Assembly: GCA_038380795.1 (NCBI GenBank)
Contig: CM076259.1
Coordinates: 21,310,977 to 21,374,976 of the forward strand
Direction: 5' to 3'
Length of the DNA: 64,000 nt
Origin: Pyrocephalus nanus
Lineage: Eukaryota > Chordata > Aves > Passeriformes > Tyrannidae
Shown here: positions 52,018 through 64,000 of the stretch, piece after piece
How positions within the stretch are numbered: the stretch's first letter is position 1
Layout of the letters: each line of letters begins with the position of its first letter
Translations under genes and position numbers: made by a program
Notes under the pieces: model-generated
Told to the model about the DNA's origin: nothing
The model's input: the letters and a program-made list of their open reading frames with translations, nothing else
The model's database searches: none

Positions 52018-54796
52018 CAGGGTCTTCCTCATTCCTGGAAGCTTCTGAGGAAGACTAATTAAACTGGAAGCAGGTGCTCAAGCTGTCTTCACATGACAGA
52101 TTAGCTTGGAGATTTGGAAGGGAATGCATATGACACAAACTTTGGGAACAAATTCTGGGGATCTAGAGTCAGGTTACCCCATGTGCATATGCCTGTGTCT
52201 CTGAGATGGCAAAGATCATCCTCCTTTAGCTCAGCTGTTGCTAGGAAATACCCCAGACCCCAGATTCTTTGGAAGAGCTTCAACTCTATTCCTTCCCACA
52301 AGGTAATCAGTGAAGTTGTATTGATTGACTGAGTGGAAAAGGCTTTGAATATCAGATAATTTACCACCTAGGTGGAAATCAGCAGCAATGCCAATTAAAT
52401 CAAAAGGTTATAACATCTGAAAGTGGTAGGAGAATGAAATGTGACACAACCATTTAGCAATGAAGCATTTATGATTTTTGAAGTATTTTTTCCTTCCTGA
52501 GAAGCATTCTAGAACAAAATGCCAGAAGACATTAAGATAAAATTTTGGAGTGTGATGTGAAATTCCCCTCAACACAGGGCAATGTTAGTTTCATTCAAAC
52601 ACTTCTTTCAAATTTGCATTTTTTCCACATTTTGCAGCCCATCACCCGGTTCACACAATGTTGCCTTCTTGATAGCTTGGCTTCTTACTTTTGATTAAAC
52701 AAGTTGGTGCACTAGAGGAGCAACCCAGATACCTTTCCCCATATCCTTTTCATTCCTTATCAATTCCTGCATAGAAAGTACACCATTCACATTCAGCTTC
52801 CATGCAGAGATCTGCAGTTAGGTACTACAGTGCTTTCTTTATCATTTTACAAAATGTTTTCTTGGGGAACAGCAAAGCCAGTGGGTATTACTGAGTTCTG
52901 ACTGTGTGAGTACAGAGGCAGACCACATTTTCTTTGTGTGATCTGTGTACAATACAAGAGCTGCTGCTCTAATGCATTGGGAAGAGCTGAACAGCCAAGT
53001 CCTACAGGGGGACAGTGCATGTTCTGTAGAAACAGGTGTAAAAATCACTTAAACCACTTCTCTCTTTAGTGATTCAGTTCTTTCATACCATCTGTGGAGA
53101 GCAACTTTATTGTCTGAAATAAGAGAACTGAAAACAAATTAGGATTTTTATCACTGGTGATTTTATCTAACTTTTTGTTGCCTTTTATTAAGTTACTGTA
53201 TTGTGTAACACAGTCACATCCCATACCAATCAGTTTTCAGTTTTCCTCTTTTCATCTTCCTGGAATCTCTAATGCATAAGGTTTCCTCCAGCTTCTGCCA
53301 TTTAATCTGGTTTTGGAGACAGACAAAATGCCACAGGTTTAGCCTGGGGAGGACTCTGATTTCAGTCGTAGTAGCAATCTGGGCTTTTTCTTCTATTGTT
53401 CTGTAAAACGTTTTCCTAGGTTACTCAGTGCACCTTCCCAGAGGATGCTAGCAGTTCATATGGGAATTGTGCAGGTTGCAAGTCCTGGGGCTATCTATCC
53501 TCCTACTATCAATAATGCCACAGAAATTTGCATCTGGCCTTTGCCAACCAAGGAGAGATGATAGGACACAAAATATAGCATTATAAGGATAAGTAAATAT
53601 TCATTTGCATGAGATTTTCCCCTCTAAATTAGGGCACTCTGAATATGGTTTGACACGGGGTCCTTATACCCTTTAAGTGTTCAGGTGCAAAACTATTTGA
53701 CTATTCACTAACACTCACATTGATGATTACTAATCATAGTAGAACTTTACAAAGCTACTGTATTTCTGCAGCATTCTTGCTGCTTGTCTGTTTCTCCAGA
53801 TGTACCTGGAGTCAGTTTTGCTGCAGTTAGTTATCTATGATGCCACACAGTGCTTGGAGGGTTTCAAAGATGTGTTAGAGGGGCCAGAAAGCTGGTGTTA
53901 TCTCCGTTGTCCAGGGATATCTCTTGTCCTTCATGGACAGCTCTTAAGCTTCTAAGAAGCAAAGCCCCTATTTCCAGAACTAAACTGTACTTTAGCTTTT
54001 TTTTATATAAGCATGAATAGTACCAAAGCCTCCAATAAAATTCCACTACTTCATTAAATTGCAGTATATAATGTGAACTAATATATATCAACAAAGTTAA
54101 TGCACTGTTCTAGTAACAACACTGTTCGATATTACAGTCAGGGAAGCTTGTTACCCAGCGCCTAATATGGTCCTTCCTCTTACTGGATGGCAGGTAAAAT
54201 GATTTACATATTTACCTGTGTTTGGTGAGTACCTTTTGGACAACGCTAGCCATATATTTTTGTCCTACTATTACCCATAAATTAGCTCTTTTATTAGGTT
54301 TCATGTGCTAACAGGAGTCACTCCTTCGGTTCAACAATGTATTGAACAGATCTTGGCAATATCGAGAAAAACAATATAATCTAGATCAATTTTTTGAATA
54401 TTCCATTACATTTCTTATTTGCCTGTAATGATTTCATCCTCTGTGGACTGCGACCCAGTGCCTACAGAGACCAATACAGTTGTTATGTACTCTTGTTGAA
54501 CTCCAGCTGTCTTTGAAGACAACTGGCTGATGTCCTCATCTCCAGCTACATATTCATTGGTGTACACTCTGCTGGGGCTTGATTATTTTTGCTACTAATT
54601 CATAATATACTATAATCCCTCACAGATTTTTCTCATTACATGATTTTGAAGACCTTGCAGGAATTTAACAATTTTTTTCAAGAGCTGCCTGCTGCTTTAC
54701 ACTTTGATAGAAGTCAGAAATCACTAGTGTAGTTAGCACATGAGCAGCTGGTTCTGAAATTTGCCTCTTTCTTTTAGACCTGGTGATCCCTTTTTC

Positions 54797-54817
54797 TTTT
54801 TTTTTTTTTTTTTTTTT
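54797..54817. repeat. Run of 21 T
   Basis: Homopolymer preceded by TTTTTC and followed by GGAATGGGGG. Confidence 0.95.
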
Positions 54818-56043
54818 GGAATGGGGGAATGTGAGGCCTTTCCTCAGTACTACAGTTGGGCAGGTCATTTATCTTTGGCAGCTTTACTATAAGTCTTCTT
54901 CCCCAGTGGCTTCTCTTTCTTGTTCTGTCTTCCTTCAAATTGCAAGGAAACTCTGGAGAATTTTTCTGTCACTTGCCTGAAGCACCTCTCCAGTAATGGC
55001 TTCCTCTCCAGTCACTCTCCTATTTTTATGTTTAATAATGGAGTTCCCTTTCTGTGTTACAAGTTAATTATACAGAAGCTCTAAATATTTCAGTCTGTGT
55101 TACTGCTTGGCTGTTGTCTCTTCTGAGCCCCCTCTTGAGCTTGCAATGGGGGGAGAGAAAAGATGGTTTCTCACTCTCCTGCTTCAGATATTTATTTATT
55201 CTGTCACTCATTTGGAGGATTGTCACTCATTTAGAGAGTAATCACTCACTTTAATCCCAAAGCTACATGTTTTAACCTTCAGTAGTGTTTGTAATCAGAA
55301 ATATAAAGTAATGATTATGAGTTTGGAGAGAGTCTTCCATGATGAAGTAGGAAATTCATGACATAAAAATTTCATGGAAGAATAACTTTAAGGGACCTTA
55401 TTTAAGATGTAAAATTCAAATTGCTTCCTATTTCTTGACATACACTTGCTTGAAAGGTTGCCTGTTGTTGATCTTTAGAAACTTGAAGAAAGGTTTGTAC
55501 CAAATGAAAAAGCAGGAGTGTTAAAACATTCTCCAGCTGAGATAGAGAAGACTGTACTCTGTGTGCTGTGTTTCTTCAAACACAGATTATGAGGCGATCT
55601 GACCTGTTTGGAATGTGATTGTTGTTTGTTACCACTTTACCACAGACTATTCCAGTAGTAGTATCTGTGGGTTGGCCAAAAATTAAATGATGAATAATCT
55701 TTTTCTTGTGCTGCTCCCAGAGCACATGTCTGATGCTTGGAGTCCTATATACAGTTATGGAGAAAATGAAGATTTTTTAATTTTTTTTTAATTTTTTTTT
55801 TAAAGAAACTGTTCCCTCTCATGCCTAAGGCAAATCAAAATACCAAATAAAAATTGAGCACTGTAGATAGAAGAAATTTTAGAGAGTCCATTGAGACAGA
55901 TATTTTTCATGAGATGCCAAAGACAAGGAAATTTACTCAGGGTTCAAGTCTGACTGCTTTTCCAGACTCCTAAAGCTGACCTGATATCTTATAGCTGTAT
56001 ATTAGTATTTCTTTATATCATCCTTAGCAACTAGTAAGGACTG

Positions 56044-56074
56044 AAAGTCAGATCAAATTTAAAGTCAGATCAAA
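56044..56074. repeat. Exact 14-bp direct repeat
   Basis: AAAGTCAGATCAAA occurs at 56044-56057 and again at 56061-56074, separated by TTT. Confidence 0.9.
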
Positions 56075-56929
56075 GGCTCAGAAGTCAAGAATAGCTGGCA
56101 CTTTTCCTGAATTGTTGCACCACAAGCTTAATTTGTTCTGGGTGCTTTTTTTTTTTTTTTTTTCGTTCTTCTTGTCACAGCCTATCAAAAAGATTTTCCT
56201 TCTGGAAGGAACGTGGTTGAGTTCTAGTTCAACTAATGATGAACAAACCAGAATGGAAGTGGCTTTTTTCTCTTTGTTGTTCTGTGTCTCCTTTGGGTTA
56301 ATTAGAGGACATCACAGCAGAGCTTTGCTCCCATATTGACTTTCCAGTGGCTATGATTTTTTTCCATGCCTTTTTTCCCCCTGTGCTGACTTTTATAGAC
56401 TTTGCACCATTAAAAACACAAATCTTCAGCAGCCACGTTTGTTAGCTACACCCTGGTGTTGCTACTCATCCCTTATAGCAAGGCTTTTGCTGTTGCAAGG
56501 CTGTGGGATCCCACACAGTCATGAAGGACTTCGCCTTCTATTCACATCAAGACAGCACCCACCCTTGTCCATGGCCTCTACTCACAGCTCCTTTCCATAA
56601 CAGCAGTGATGGACAGGGGGATTTCGAGGTCAGTAGACAGGTTGCTTACTTTCCCTCTGACCACGGGCCTGTTTTTCAGGCATCAGGAGAAAAGTCACTT
56701 CAGAAGCAACCTTATCTAACAAAGGTGAGGATTGGGTATGGCATGGCAGGGGGAAATTCTTCTGGTGGCTCTTTTCTGAGTGACTTGAAGAAATAATGGG
56801 AATCAGTGAGCCAGTAAGGCACAGCTGATATACAGGAGCATGGTGCAGGACAGCCACCAGTGGTACAGATGTGTTCAGAAAGAGCTGCTTCATTGCCTGC
56901 CTTCCAATGAGCCAGCAACGAGGAACTGA

Positions 56930-57430
56930 CTTTGGCCCCTAAACGCCTTCCCGTTTCAGAGGGAGGTGAGTGCCCGGCGTTCAGACTCCTCCCCACCCAC
57001 CGCAAGTCACTCGTGCAGGATTTAGCATCCCTCCCTGTTGAGTGATCCCCCTCGGGAAAACCTCGGGAAAGGAGCTCCCTCTCCCGGCCGCGGGCCATGA
57101 GGGGGCCGGGGCTCGCAGTCCCGCTCCGGCTGTCGTCTGTCCGTCCGTCCTTCCGCGGAACGCACCTGATTGCAGCTCGCTGTAGCTCAGCCAAACAGGG
57201 CTAGCAGGATCAGTGCTAGGAGTATTGGGGAAAAAGGGAGTAGAAAAAGCCCCAAGCACCGGGTTCTGTCTTTGCCTTGTGCCGATAAAGTGCAAACGCT
57301 GTCTCAGTATTGGATTTTCCGTCTTGATGCCCGCTCTTGTGGTTAACGCGCTCTTGTGGTTTCTGCTCGACTTGATCTCTTTCCCATTATCCAGGCAGTG
57401 CCTTATCTTGATCCTTTCTGGTGAGAAGCA
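56930..57430. promoter_or_regulatory. CpG-rich island, candidate promoter of an unseen transcript
   Basis: About 16 CpG dinucleotides between 57030 and 57180, including CCCGGCCGCGGGCC and CCTTCCGCGGAACGC, whereas the rest of the window has very few. CpG continues more sparsely to about 57370. There are consensus-like donors on the + strand at 56966 (GAG|GTGAGT) and 57421 (CTG|GTGAGA), and on the - strand near 57164 (CAG|GTGCGT). Such islands in birds usually mark transcription starts. No matching coding exon could be identified, so the transcript could be non-coding or have distant coding exons. Confidence 0.6.
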
Positions 57431-58429
57431 TCACGATTTCTGGCTCGTGTCCTTTCCTACTTAAGACAGGACGGAAGAAATCATCTCTGCCACCTCCCCT
57501 CTTTCACACTCGCCATTCAGTCTTACCTTTCTGGGTCTGTTTTGTGCTTTGTACCTGTCATTCTGACCGACTCGGTGTCTGTAGGGTGTTCTATGAAACA
57601 AAATGATCAGGGAGCAGAGTTACTGCATCTGTGCTGTTTAACAGGTACCATCAAGTACAGTAACAGGTAACTGTTAAATTTGTCATGCTTCTGATTCTTA
57701 CTGTCTGTAATTGCAATCTCTCATCATGGCAAAAGAAGTAGAATAATGCATGACAAATAACTGTGGTTCCTCATTTCAGTTGGAAGTCGGGGAAAATCAT
57801 GGCTTCCTGTGGCACTTTCCATATGTTTGTCTCTTCAAATGCCTCTGTTCAGACATTTGCATGTGACAGCTGGCAGGAAAAGCCTTATCCACAATAATGT
57901 TATGACAGCTTTTCACTAACGTGATGTTATTCATTTCTCTGGAGATGGATAAAGAAATCCTAGGAGTTGCAGACAGATGACCACCCAATACAGAGTCACA
58001 TCATTTGGATACCACCAACCCCAAAATGCAATAATGTCTTCATGGATATCAATTCCTTTTAATTTAATTATTACAACCCTGTTGATATAATTAGTCGTTC
58101 ATTGGTCTTGAAGCTCTCCGTGGCGAAGCCAGTGGGGTACAAAACAGGAGATGCTTCCCATCTTTCATTTTCCCAGTTTTAGATCCTTCTGCATCACTCC
58201 ACGTACTTGAAGCTAGCTGCTTGAACAGTCTTCAACATGAAACCAAGTTAATTTTGCGCTGACTCTGAAAGGTCTGGTTGTTTAATTATCTGCGGAGTGA
58301 TGTGGGTCTGGTCAGTGGTGCTCTGTATCCTCATTAGCAGTGTGGGGAAGGAAAGATAGAGGGAGCTAGGGAATTTAGCCGATTATGGTTATTTGTTTCA
58401 GTGGGTGAAAGCTGTTGAGGTTTGTTACA
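57431..58429. other. Unique flank next to CpG island, no gene recognised
   Basis: Contains TTTAATTTAATTATTAC near 58057 and other AT-rich homeobox-like cores, e.g. TTTAATTATCTG near 58280. Could be regulatory, but nothing is demonstrable. Confidence 0.5.
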
Positions 58430-58665
58430 CACTCCAGGAGGAATTAAACATCTTGGCAGTGCAGTAAGAGATGAAATTTGACATGAAAAAAGGTACAATA
58501 ATGCCCACTGGCAAAAGTAATCCAAATTTTTCTTCACTTGCCTGGGCTCGGAATTTGCAATCTCTGTGAAGACAGAACATTAGGGTAGATGTTATCACAG
58601 ACAGCTTAATGAGGTGTGTAGCTGCAGTTTTAAAAAAGGAGCTGAGCTGCTTGTGTGTTTAAAAA
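58430..58665 (+). mobile_element. Ancient CR1-family LINE ORF2 fragment
   Basis: GAGATGAAATTTGACATGAA (MKFD-like), ATGCCCACTGGCAAAAGTAA and TCCAAATTTTTC (TGKSNPNF), then GTAGATGTTATCACAGACAG and GTGTGTAGCTGCAGTTTTAA follow the order of the CR1 ORF2 region just after the reverse transcriptase core. Text resembles reptile-type CR1; heavily decayed. Confidence 0.6.
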
Positions 58666-61600
58666 AAACCCACAATGGTATAGCAACACAGAGTGAACTC
58701 TGATACATGAACTTTCTGGTAAAAAGTTAATGAAGAACACATACCACAAAATTAACACTGCAGTTGTCTCCTGCTGGGAACAAGAGCTCAGCAGGTCAAA
58801 AAGTATTATCTGCTTGCTTGGATATTAAAAGCACTTCAGATTAAATGATATGAGGGAAATACTTAAGAGGCTATTCTATCTCTATTATTCAGAGGCATAA
58901 GCTAACTCCTCTTTGAGGCACAGAAGAAAGTATTATGGACATGTGTATTATTTTTTTTACATCTTTCCTTTGAAGCATTAATATTGACTGCTGTCAGTGT
59001 GACAGAACACCAGAATGGACTTCAGGTCTGATCCAACCAGGAAATAAGATATATTTTCATAGCAAAATTACAGTGATACATAGTACAGTGCTCTGTTATA
59101 CCAGTAAGCTCTCAGATAGTCCTTTGTTTTGGTAATCCCTCCTTTAAATAAATGCACTGTCATCTTGTTAAATGCTAGATCTGTGAAATTTTGTGCTGAG
59201 TTGGACAATACTTCATTCACCAGGAGATAGCTTCAGCAGTCTAAAACTTACATGCAGGAGGTGAAGTTTTAAAAGAGTCTGAGTACACAAAAAGTATTCT
59301 GACCTCTTAAGGTGAGAAGCATAAGGATGTACCAGGAAATAAAAGGAGAACCAAGGGCAAGCATTACATTTAGAGGCTGCATAATTTTCTTAATGCTTAC
59401 AATGACCGACCAAAACATATAAAATAGGAAATACAAACTCTTTGGAAATGTATTTTCCCCCTTGCAAATGCACAGAGTAGACAATACTGCCTTTTCATAA
59501 GGTGATCAAATGACTCTGTGTTTTAAGTACTTTACTCTTGATTTGCCTTTTCAGTGCCAGATTACAATCCAAATCCCTTTTCCTGGAGCCATATTAATTT
59601 GGGAGCCATTATCACACCAGACAGCACAACTTTGGTTTCTATTTTTTCCTCAATTTGCCTGTCTGGATTTGTTTTTGTTTTTTTTTTTTTTTTCTCCAAG
59701 CATGATTATGCTGGAAAAAGCATCGTTATGACAATCTAATGGTGATATTCTCCTCCTTGCATGCTCTACCAGTACAGGAAGAGCCAAACTAAATTTCCAG
59801 TGAGCACACCCAGTGCGTGGGCATGGCCAGTCATTGTGCTGGTACGTGTGTTATGGGGGCTGCTGACATGACCATTTTGCAGTATGGACTCCCAGGCATA
59901 AACCTGAAGCCAATCACTTCATAAGGGCCCTCGGAGGCTCAAGTATTTCCCACTACAGATCTGAGGTTGTTTCCTGCAGAATACCAAGATGACAGTGTCG
60001 AGTTCAGCCTGGAGCTACCAGTGTTGTGAGAGTGGGAATTTGAAAAACCTTGCATCGTTTTTTTCAAAGTTTTGCTTGCATATCGTGGTCTGGCTGGGTG
60101 CTCAGGTGGCTTTACCTCAAAGATTGTGCAAAACACTTAGGGCCAGATTGTGCAAAAAAAATCTCATGCTTGGCTGTTCCCAAAGGGGGACAGTGGCACT
60201 TACTGGCTATTGAGCACTTTCATTGAGGGGCACCACTAATTACTGTGCTTCATGGTATGGATCTTGTATCCATCCAGTTCCTGAGACACTAGCCTGTATG
60301 TATTTAGTTGTTTTCTTTGAGGAGGGAAAATATGAAGAAACTTGTTTTCCCAAAGTCTTTTTATATGCATTTAGCCCTTTAATTTACACATTGTATGCAT
60401 TCTCTATAGCAGCTGTGTGGTATGTTTCTTGAGCCTAGGTCATCATGTGTCGAGGAAACAAATCAAAGACTGACTAGATCCTCAGCAGATGAAAAATTTG
60501 AAGCTAGTCAGTTTTTGCTAGCTAAGGACTTGACTCCTGCTCTCTAAGAGACTACTTTCTTTTTCCTTTTTTCTTTTAGTATTTTTTGTGATGAGAGGCA
60601 ATTGTGAGGTTAAAAAAGAAAAAGCATCCAACTATTCATGAGTGACTCTACCAAAATACAACTGAAGGATGAGAAAAAGAAGCATAAATCTTGTTTGTAA
60701 AGGAAAGTTTTTCACCCAGCTATTTGTTACTTTAGTATAATAGAGCAAGGACTTCTGAATCTGCTGCTGCTATAGAGTTTTGCTCCTCTAGCCACAAACA
60801 CCTGTAGTCTCATCAGTGTAGGGTAAGACTGGTTATTTTCTCAAGTATTCTTAGGACAGTGACTGAGAACAGGATACTCATAATTACACTTAAAGGTATC
60901 CCTACAAGCAGTGCCTAGTCCTTAGTGACTCTCCCTCAAAGCAATTGAATTCTGAGTGGCTGCTGTCCTTTTTGAAAAGAACATTTAATTGTTTAAAGAT
61001 ATAATAGCATCAGACTTCATTGTTTTTCAGTCTGTGCTCTGCACTTGCAGCAGACTGCTGTTTACAGCTGCCTGTGTGGTTAACCCATGGGAATGGAGGT
61101 AAAGAGCCAGCTGTGCCCCTAAGCACAGAAAGGAGTTAAACATACTTTAACCATATATTGTCTGCTGAGAGTCCTAGAAGTTACAGTAAAGATGAATGGG
61201 CTGCAGTCAGTGTTTTTCATTTATGAAATCATTCCTCCAAGTCATGTTTCAGGCCTGAATATAGTTACTTACACCTTGTACCTTTTCTGCTGATCAGCAG
61301 AGGATTTTAATTTCTGAAATTTGTCATTGTCACTCAGTTCACTCAATCACCAGCCCTCTTGAAATCATAGAGCTTGATCCCAAAGGTAGAAGGTCCCTGT
61401 GGACTGGCCACTAATGCTCACAAAAGTGTTTCTGTAACAACTGACAGCATGAGGAAGGTCTGGGTTTCACAGGTGAAAGCACAGCTTGCTAAAGAGCACA
61501 GTGGTCTTGTGGCTGGGAAACAGTGCTTCTTCACAGTGTGAAACACGTGGTGAGGTGGGGGAAAATATGTGTGTGATTGCTGCATACTTGGAGGGGAAAT

Positions 61601-64000
61601 GTTAGCTGAATGGAGGGGATGGGGTGTGTGTGGAAGGGCCTGTGTGAAGTGCAGTGGTAGGAAAGGGTTTGTGTGCAAGGAGGTTCACGAGACTGATGGG
61701 AGTGAAGGAAAGAGTGGGCTTTGCTGATGATTGCTTTGTGTGCTTAGTAGTGCTTTGGTTTGCAGAGGAGGAGAAATGTGGAGAAAACAGTGGTGTCATA
61801 GGGCTCTTCTGAGGTAATAAGGAACCTGTGGTTTCAGGAGACTCATGTATAACTATGGGTGGCCATCTGAATGGCTAGAGTGAGAATATGCACATGAGTT
61901 CAGTTTCCTATCCTTTCACTGGTGTCTGTAGTTTTAAGCAGTGGCTTGGAGTAAGGCCTTTCTGGTGAAGGATGGTGGAGATACTGGATACATTGACCCC
62001 TACTGATATACACTGCTTCCTTATCTTTTGAGCTGTAGAGCATGGTCTCTGGATCATGGGGGTTTCCAGAGATTACAGATCAACTTCCAAGAGCCTGCTA
62101 TGTCTCTTTATCTGTGGTTTTGAGCATTAGAGAGCAAGTAATTAAGGCAGTGAGTTTCAACAGCATTTGAATGTATAACTTATTTCTGGATCCTGTGACA
62201 ATTTTTGAGTTCTCTGCAATCTTTTAGGCTAAAAACCTGGTTCTTCCATCTTACAGAGGTACTTTGTGTGCTATCGTTGGTAGGGCTGTGTTCTTGCTCT
62301 AGGACAGCTACACCTCACTGAATTTGGACAGTGGTCTGTCAGTGCAATTTTGCCTCGTTTGTAGACATCTGTTTTACAGCTAATTATGTAGAATGCAGAG
62401 TACAGTTCAAAAGCCAAGTCTGGTACCGACAGTTTTTAAGTGCTACCTTAGGTCATCCTATCCCCGAAACTGCAGGCTAAAAAGCAAATAGCAAATTTAA
62501 TTGCTGGTAACAGCAATGTTTCTTTCCATTTCTTTATGAAGGAAGGTCCAAGCAGAAGTTAAGATGCCTGTGAGGTTTTATTTTGAATTGAAAATACACA
62601 AATAATTTGTACCTGTTCAGGTTAAATCTGGTTTCTTGCTAAGGAATGGCTTGTTCTTACAGGGCTGTAGGCATACATGTTTACCTGGCAACGTATTCAC
62701 TGGCATCTGTGGTGCCTGGTGCTCTGTGATATTTACCACATTGCAATACTTTGCTTGTCCCCAAAATGCATCCTGTGAAAACCAGCTTGTAAGCTGAAAT
62801 TCTTCTGATTTCAGTCTGGTAGCTCAGCTGAAAGAAATGGCTTTGCACTGAAAGGGACATTGAAAATCCATTCAGGGGGAGGTAAACTCAGGTGCACTTT
62901 TAGGGATAGGTTTAAATGATGCTGCCAATTTTCACTTACTGACTGCAATGATGACCCCTGTCTGTACCTGTGACCTTCTTTTTCACTAACTTTTCAGCCT
63001 TTGATTCCAAGTAGGTCTGTGACAAGCCACTCAGCTTTTACCTGTTGCTGAATGCAGACCTTTTCAAAACAGCAACAAATTTTTCAAAAGACGATTATGT
63101 GGAGGAATGTGAGAGAGTTTTGCACCCCACTGGCTTAGAAGTGTACAGAAGGAACGTGTGACAGCTCGGTAGACAAGTAAATTGTGTGAAAGCAGGACTT
63201 CAGAGAGATAGTGAGATTTTGATACAGGCACTTGTAAGCCCTTATTTTTAGAGCATTTTGCCAGGTTTGGGGGATAAGGGAGTGATTCAAAGTGAAGGTG
63301 AAACAAAACTTGCCAGATAATATAGTGCTTTCAGTTCCACTGATTTATTTATGCTGAGGTTCTAGTATCTTCTGCTTCTGTTTCAGGTATAGTTCATTAT
63401 ATAATAGTTATAGTTATGTTGTAAGTGGTTATTATTGTTGGCATGGAAGACAAGGGAGCAGATGCAGGCTTTGTTTGCTCTGATTTTTGAATTTAACTTT
63501 TGGCAACTGCAATTTTGTACCAACGACTGGTCATTTCTTTTCCATCTATTTAATATAAATCCAGATAAATAAAAGCCTGTCAGCACAGAATTTGGAGGAA
63601 TGGAGTCAAACCAGTATATGAAAAGCCAAAGACGATGAGATGAACTAGATACTAGATAGCCCCCCATCAATTATGATGTGGCAGTATATTTCCCAACCTG
63701 TGATAAAAATAGACTGTTTGTTTCTCATATAAAGCATTGTTATCTCCTCTAACTTAAGGCTAAGGCTGGGTAGAAAAATGTGATTTTATTCCTCTGAGAA
63801 AAACCTTTCTCCTCTTAGTCCCCAGGTTCTGATCAGGAAGCAGGGGAGCAGCAAAAGAGTATGCAAAGAGAGAGCTAGAAAACTTATGTTCAGGGTGGAT
63901 CTGGAGTCAGTGAAACAGGATAAATTTAGGACTAATTGTGCTGTCATTTGTTTGCACTTCTTAGCTAAGGAACAGGAATGGGGAAAAGAGTTAGTGTAAT
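58666..64000. other. Downstream flank to window end, no gene recognised
   Basis: Unique AT-rich sequence. T run at 59679-59695. G-rich, T-rich stretch at 61500-61780 gives spurious proline- and histidine-rich reverse open frames. No exon of a neighbouring gene recognised. Confidence 0.55.

Larger units (their letters stand above)
49449..56929. other. Downstream flank, no gene recognised
   Basis: AT-rich unique sequence with a 41-bp triple repeat at 51977, T runs at 54797 and 56146, and a 14-bp direct repeat at 56044. No exon or transposon was recognised. Confidence 0.55.

Noticed and set aside
56712..57194. 160-codon reverse-strand open frame across the CpG island
   Set aside because: High GC reduces stop codons; the translation is arginine- and serine-rich without domain similarity, so it is likely a composition effect.
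61360..61400. AAATCATAGAGCTTGATCCC as a CR1 end
   Set aside because: The following sequence does not continue as CR1, so the similarity is probably accidental.
62838..62890. Possible reverse CR1 tail (TGAAAGGGACATTGAAAATCC)
   Set aside because: Only a partial resemblance to the CR1 end and no neighbouring CR1 text; too weak to call.

Overview
The window is vertebrate nuclear DNA and almost certainly avian. It holds one clearly recognisable protein-coding gene, split into eight exons with consensus GT-AG splice sites. The interspersed repeats are CR1 retrotransposons, with the CR1 3' end ending in ATTCTATGAT-type repeats, plus a few strongly decayed amniote repeats. There are no Alu or L1 elements. 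The gene is compact, with about 14 kb from start codon to stop codon, which also fits a bird.

Layout. Positions 1 to about 3900 are upstream flank with no supportable gene and one reverse-strand CR1 at 2001-2560. Positions 3890-4166 are the presumed promoter and 5' untranslated region. Positions 4167-18337 carry the coding exons of TBX19 (TPIT), a T-box transcription factor of the Brachyury family, on the + strand. The exons join to a 425-codon reading frame with every splice phase matching. Introns 1, 2 and 6 contain CR1 pieces. The 3' untranslated region runs from 18338 to about 19140, where an AATAAA sits at 19117-19122.

From 19.14 kb to 64 kb, about 45 kb, I find no protein-coding exon that I can defend. 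This part contains CR1 copies of different ages, ancient SINE-like fragments, T/G-rich low-complexity blocks, mononucleotide runs, one 70-bp tandem duplication, and several candidate regulatory patches. The most notable patch is an isolated CpG-rich segment at about 56.93-57.43 kb, which looks like a promoter without a visible gene. Others are an RFX-type X-box beside a Maf/ARE-type site at 35.30 kb, and homeobox-motif patches with short perfect inverted repeats at 25.7 and 41.6-41.8 kb.

In mammals TBX19 drives POMC-lineage (corticotroph) differentiation in the pituitary together with PITX factors. The flanking non-coding DNA is therefore a plausible place for long-range enhancers, but nothing in the sequence alone proves this. 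I found no undescribed multi-gene system. The structural observations below are mostly regulatory or repeat related and are stated with matching caution.
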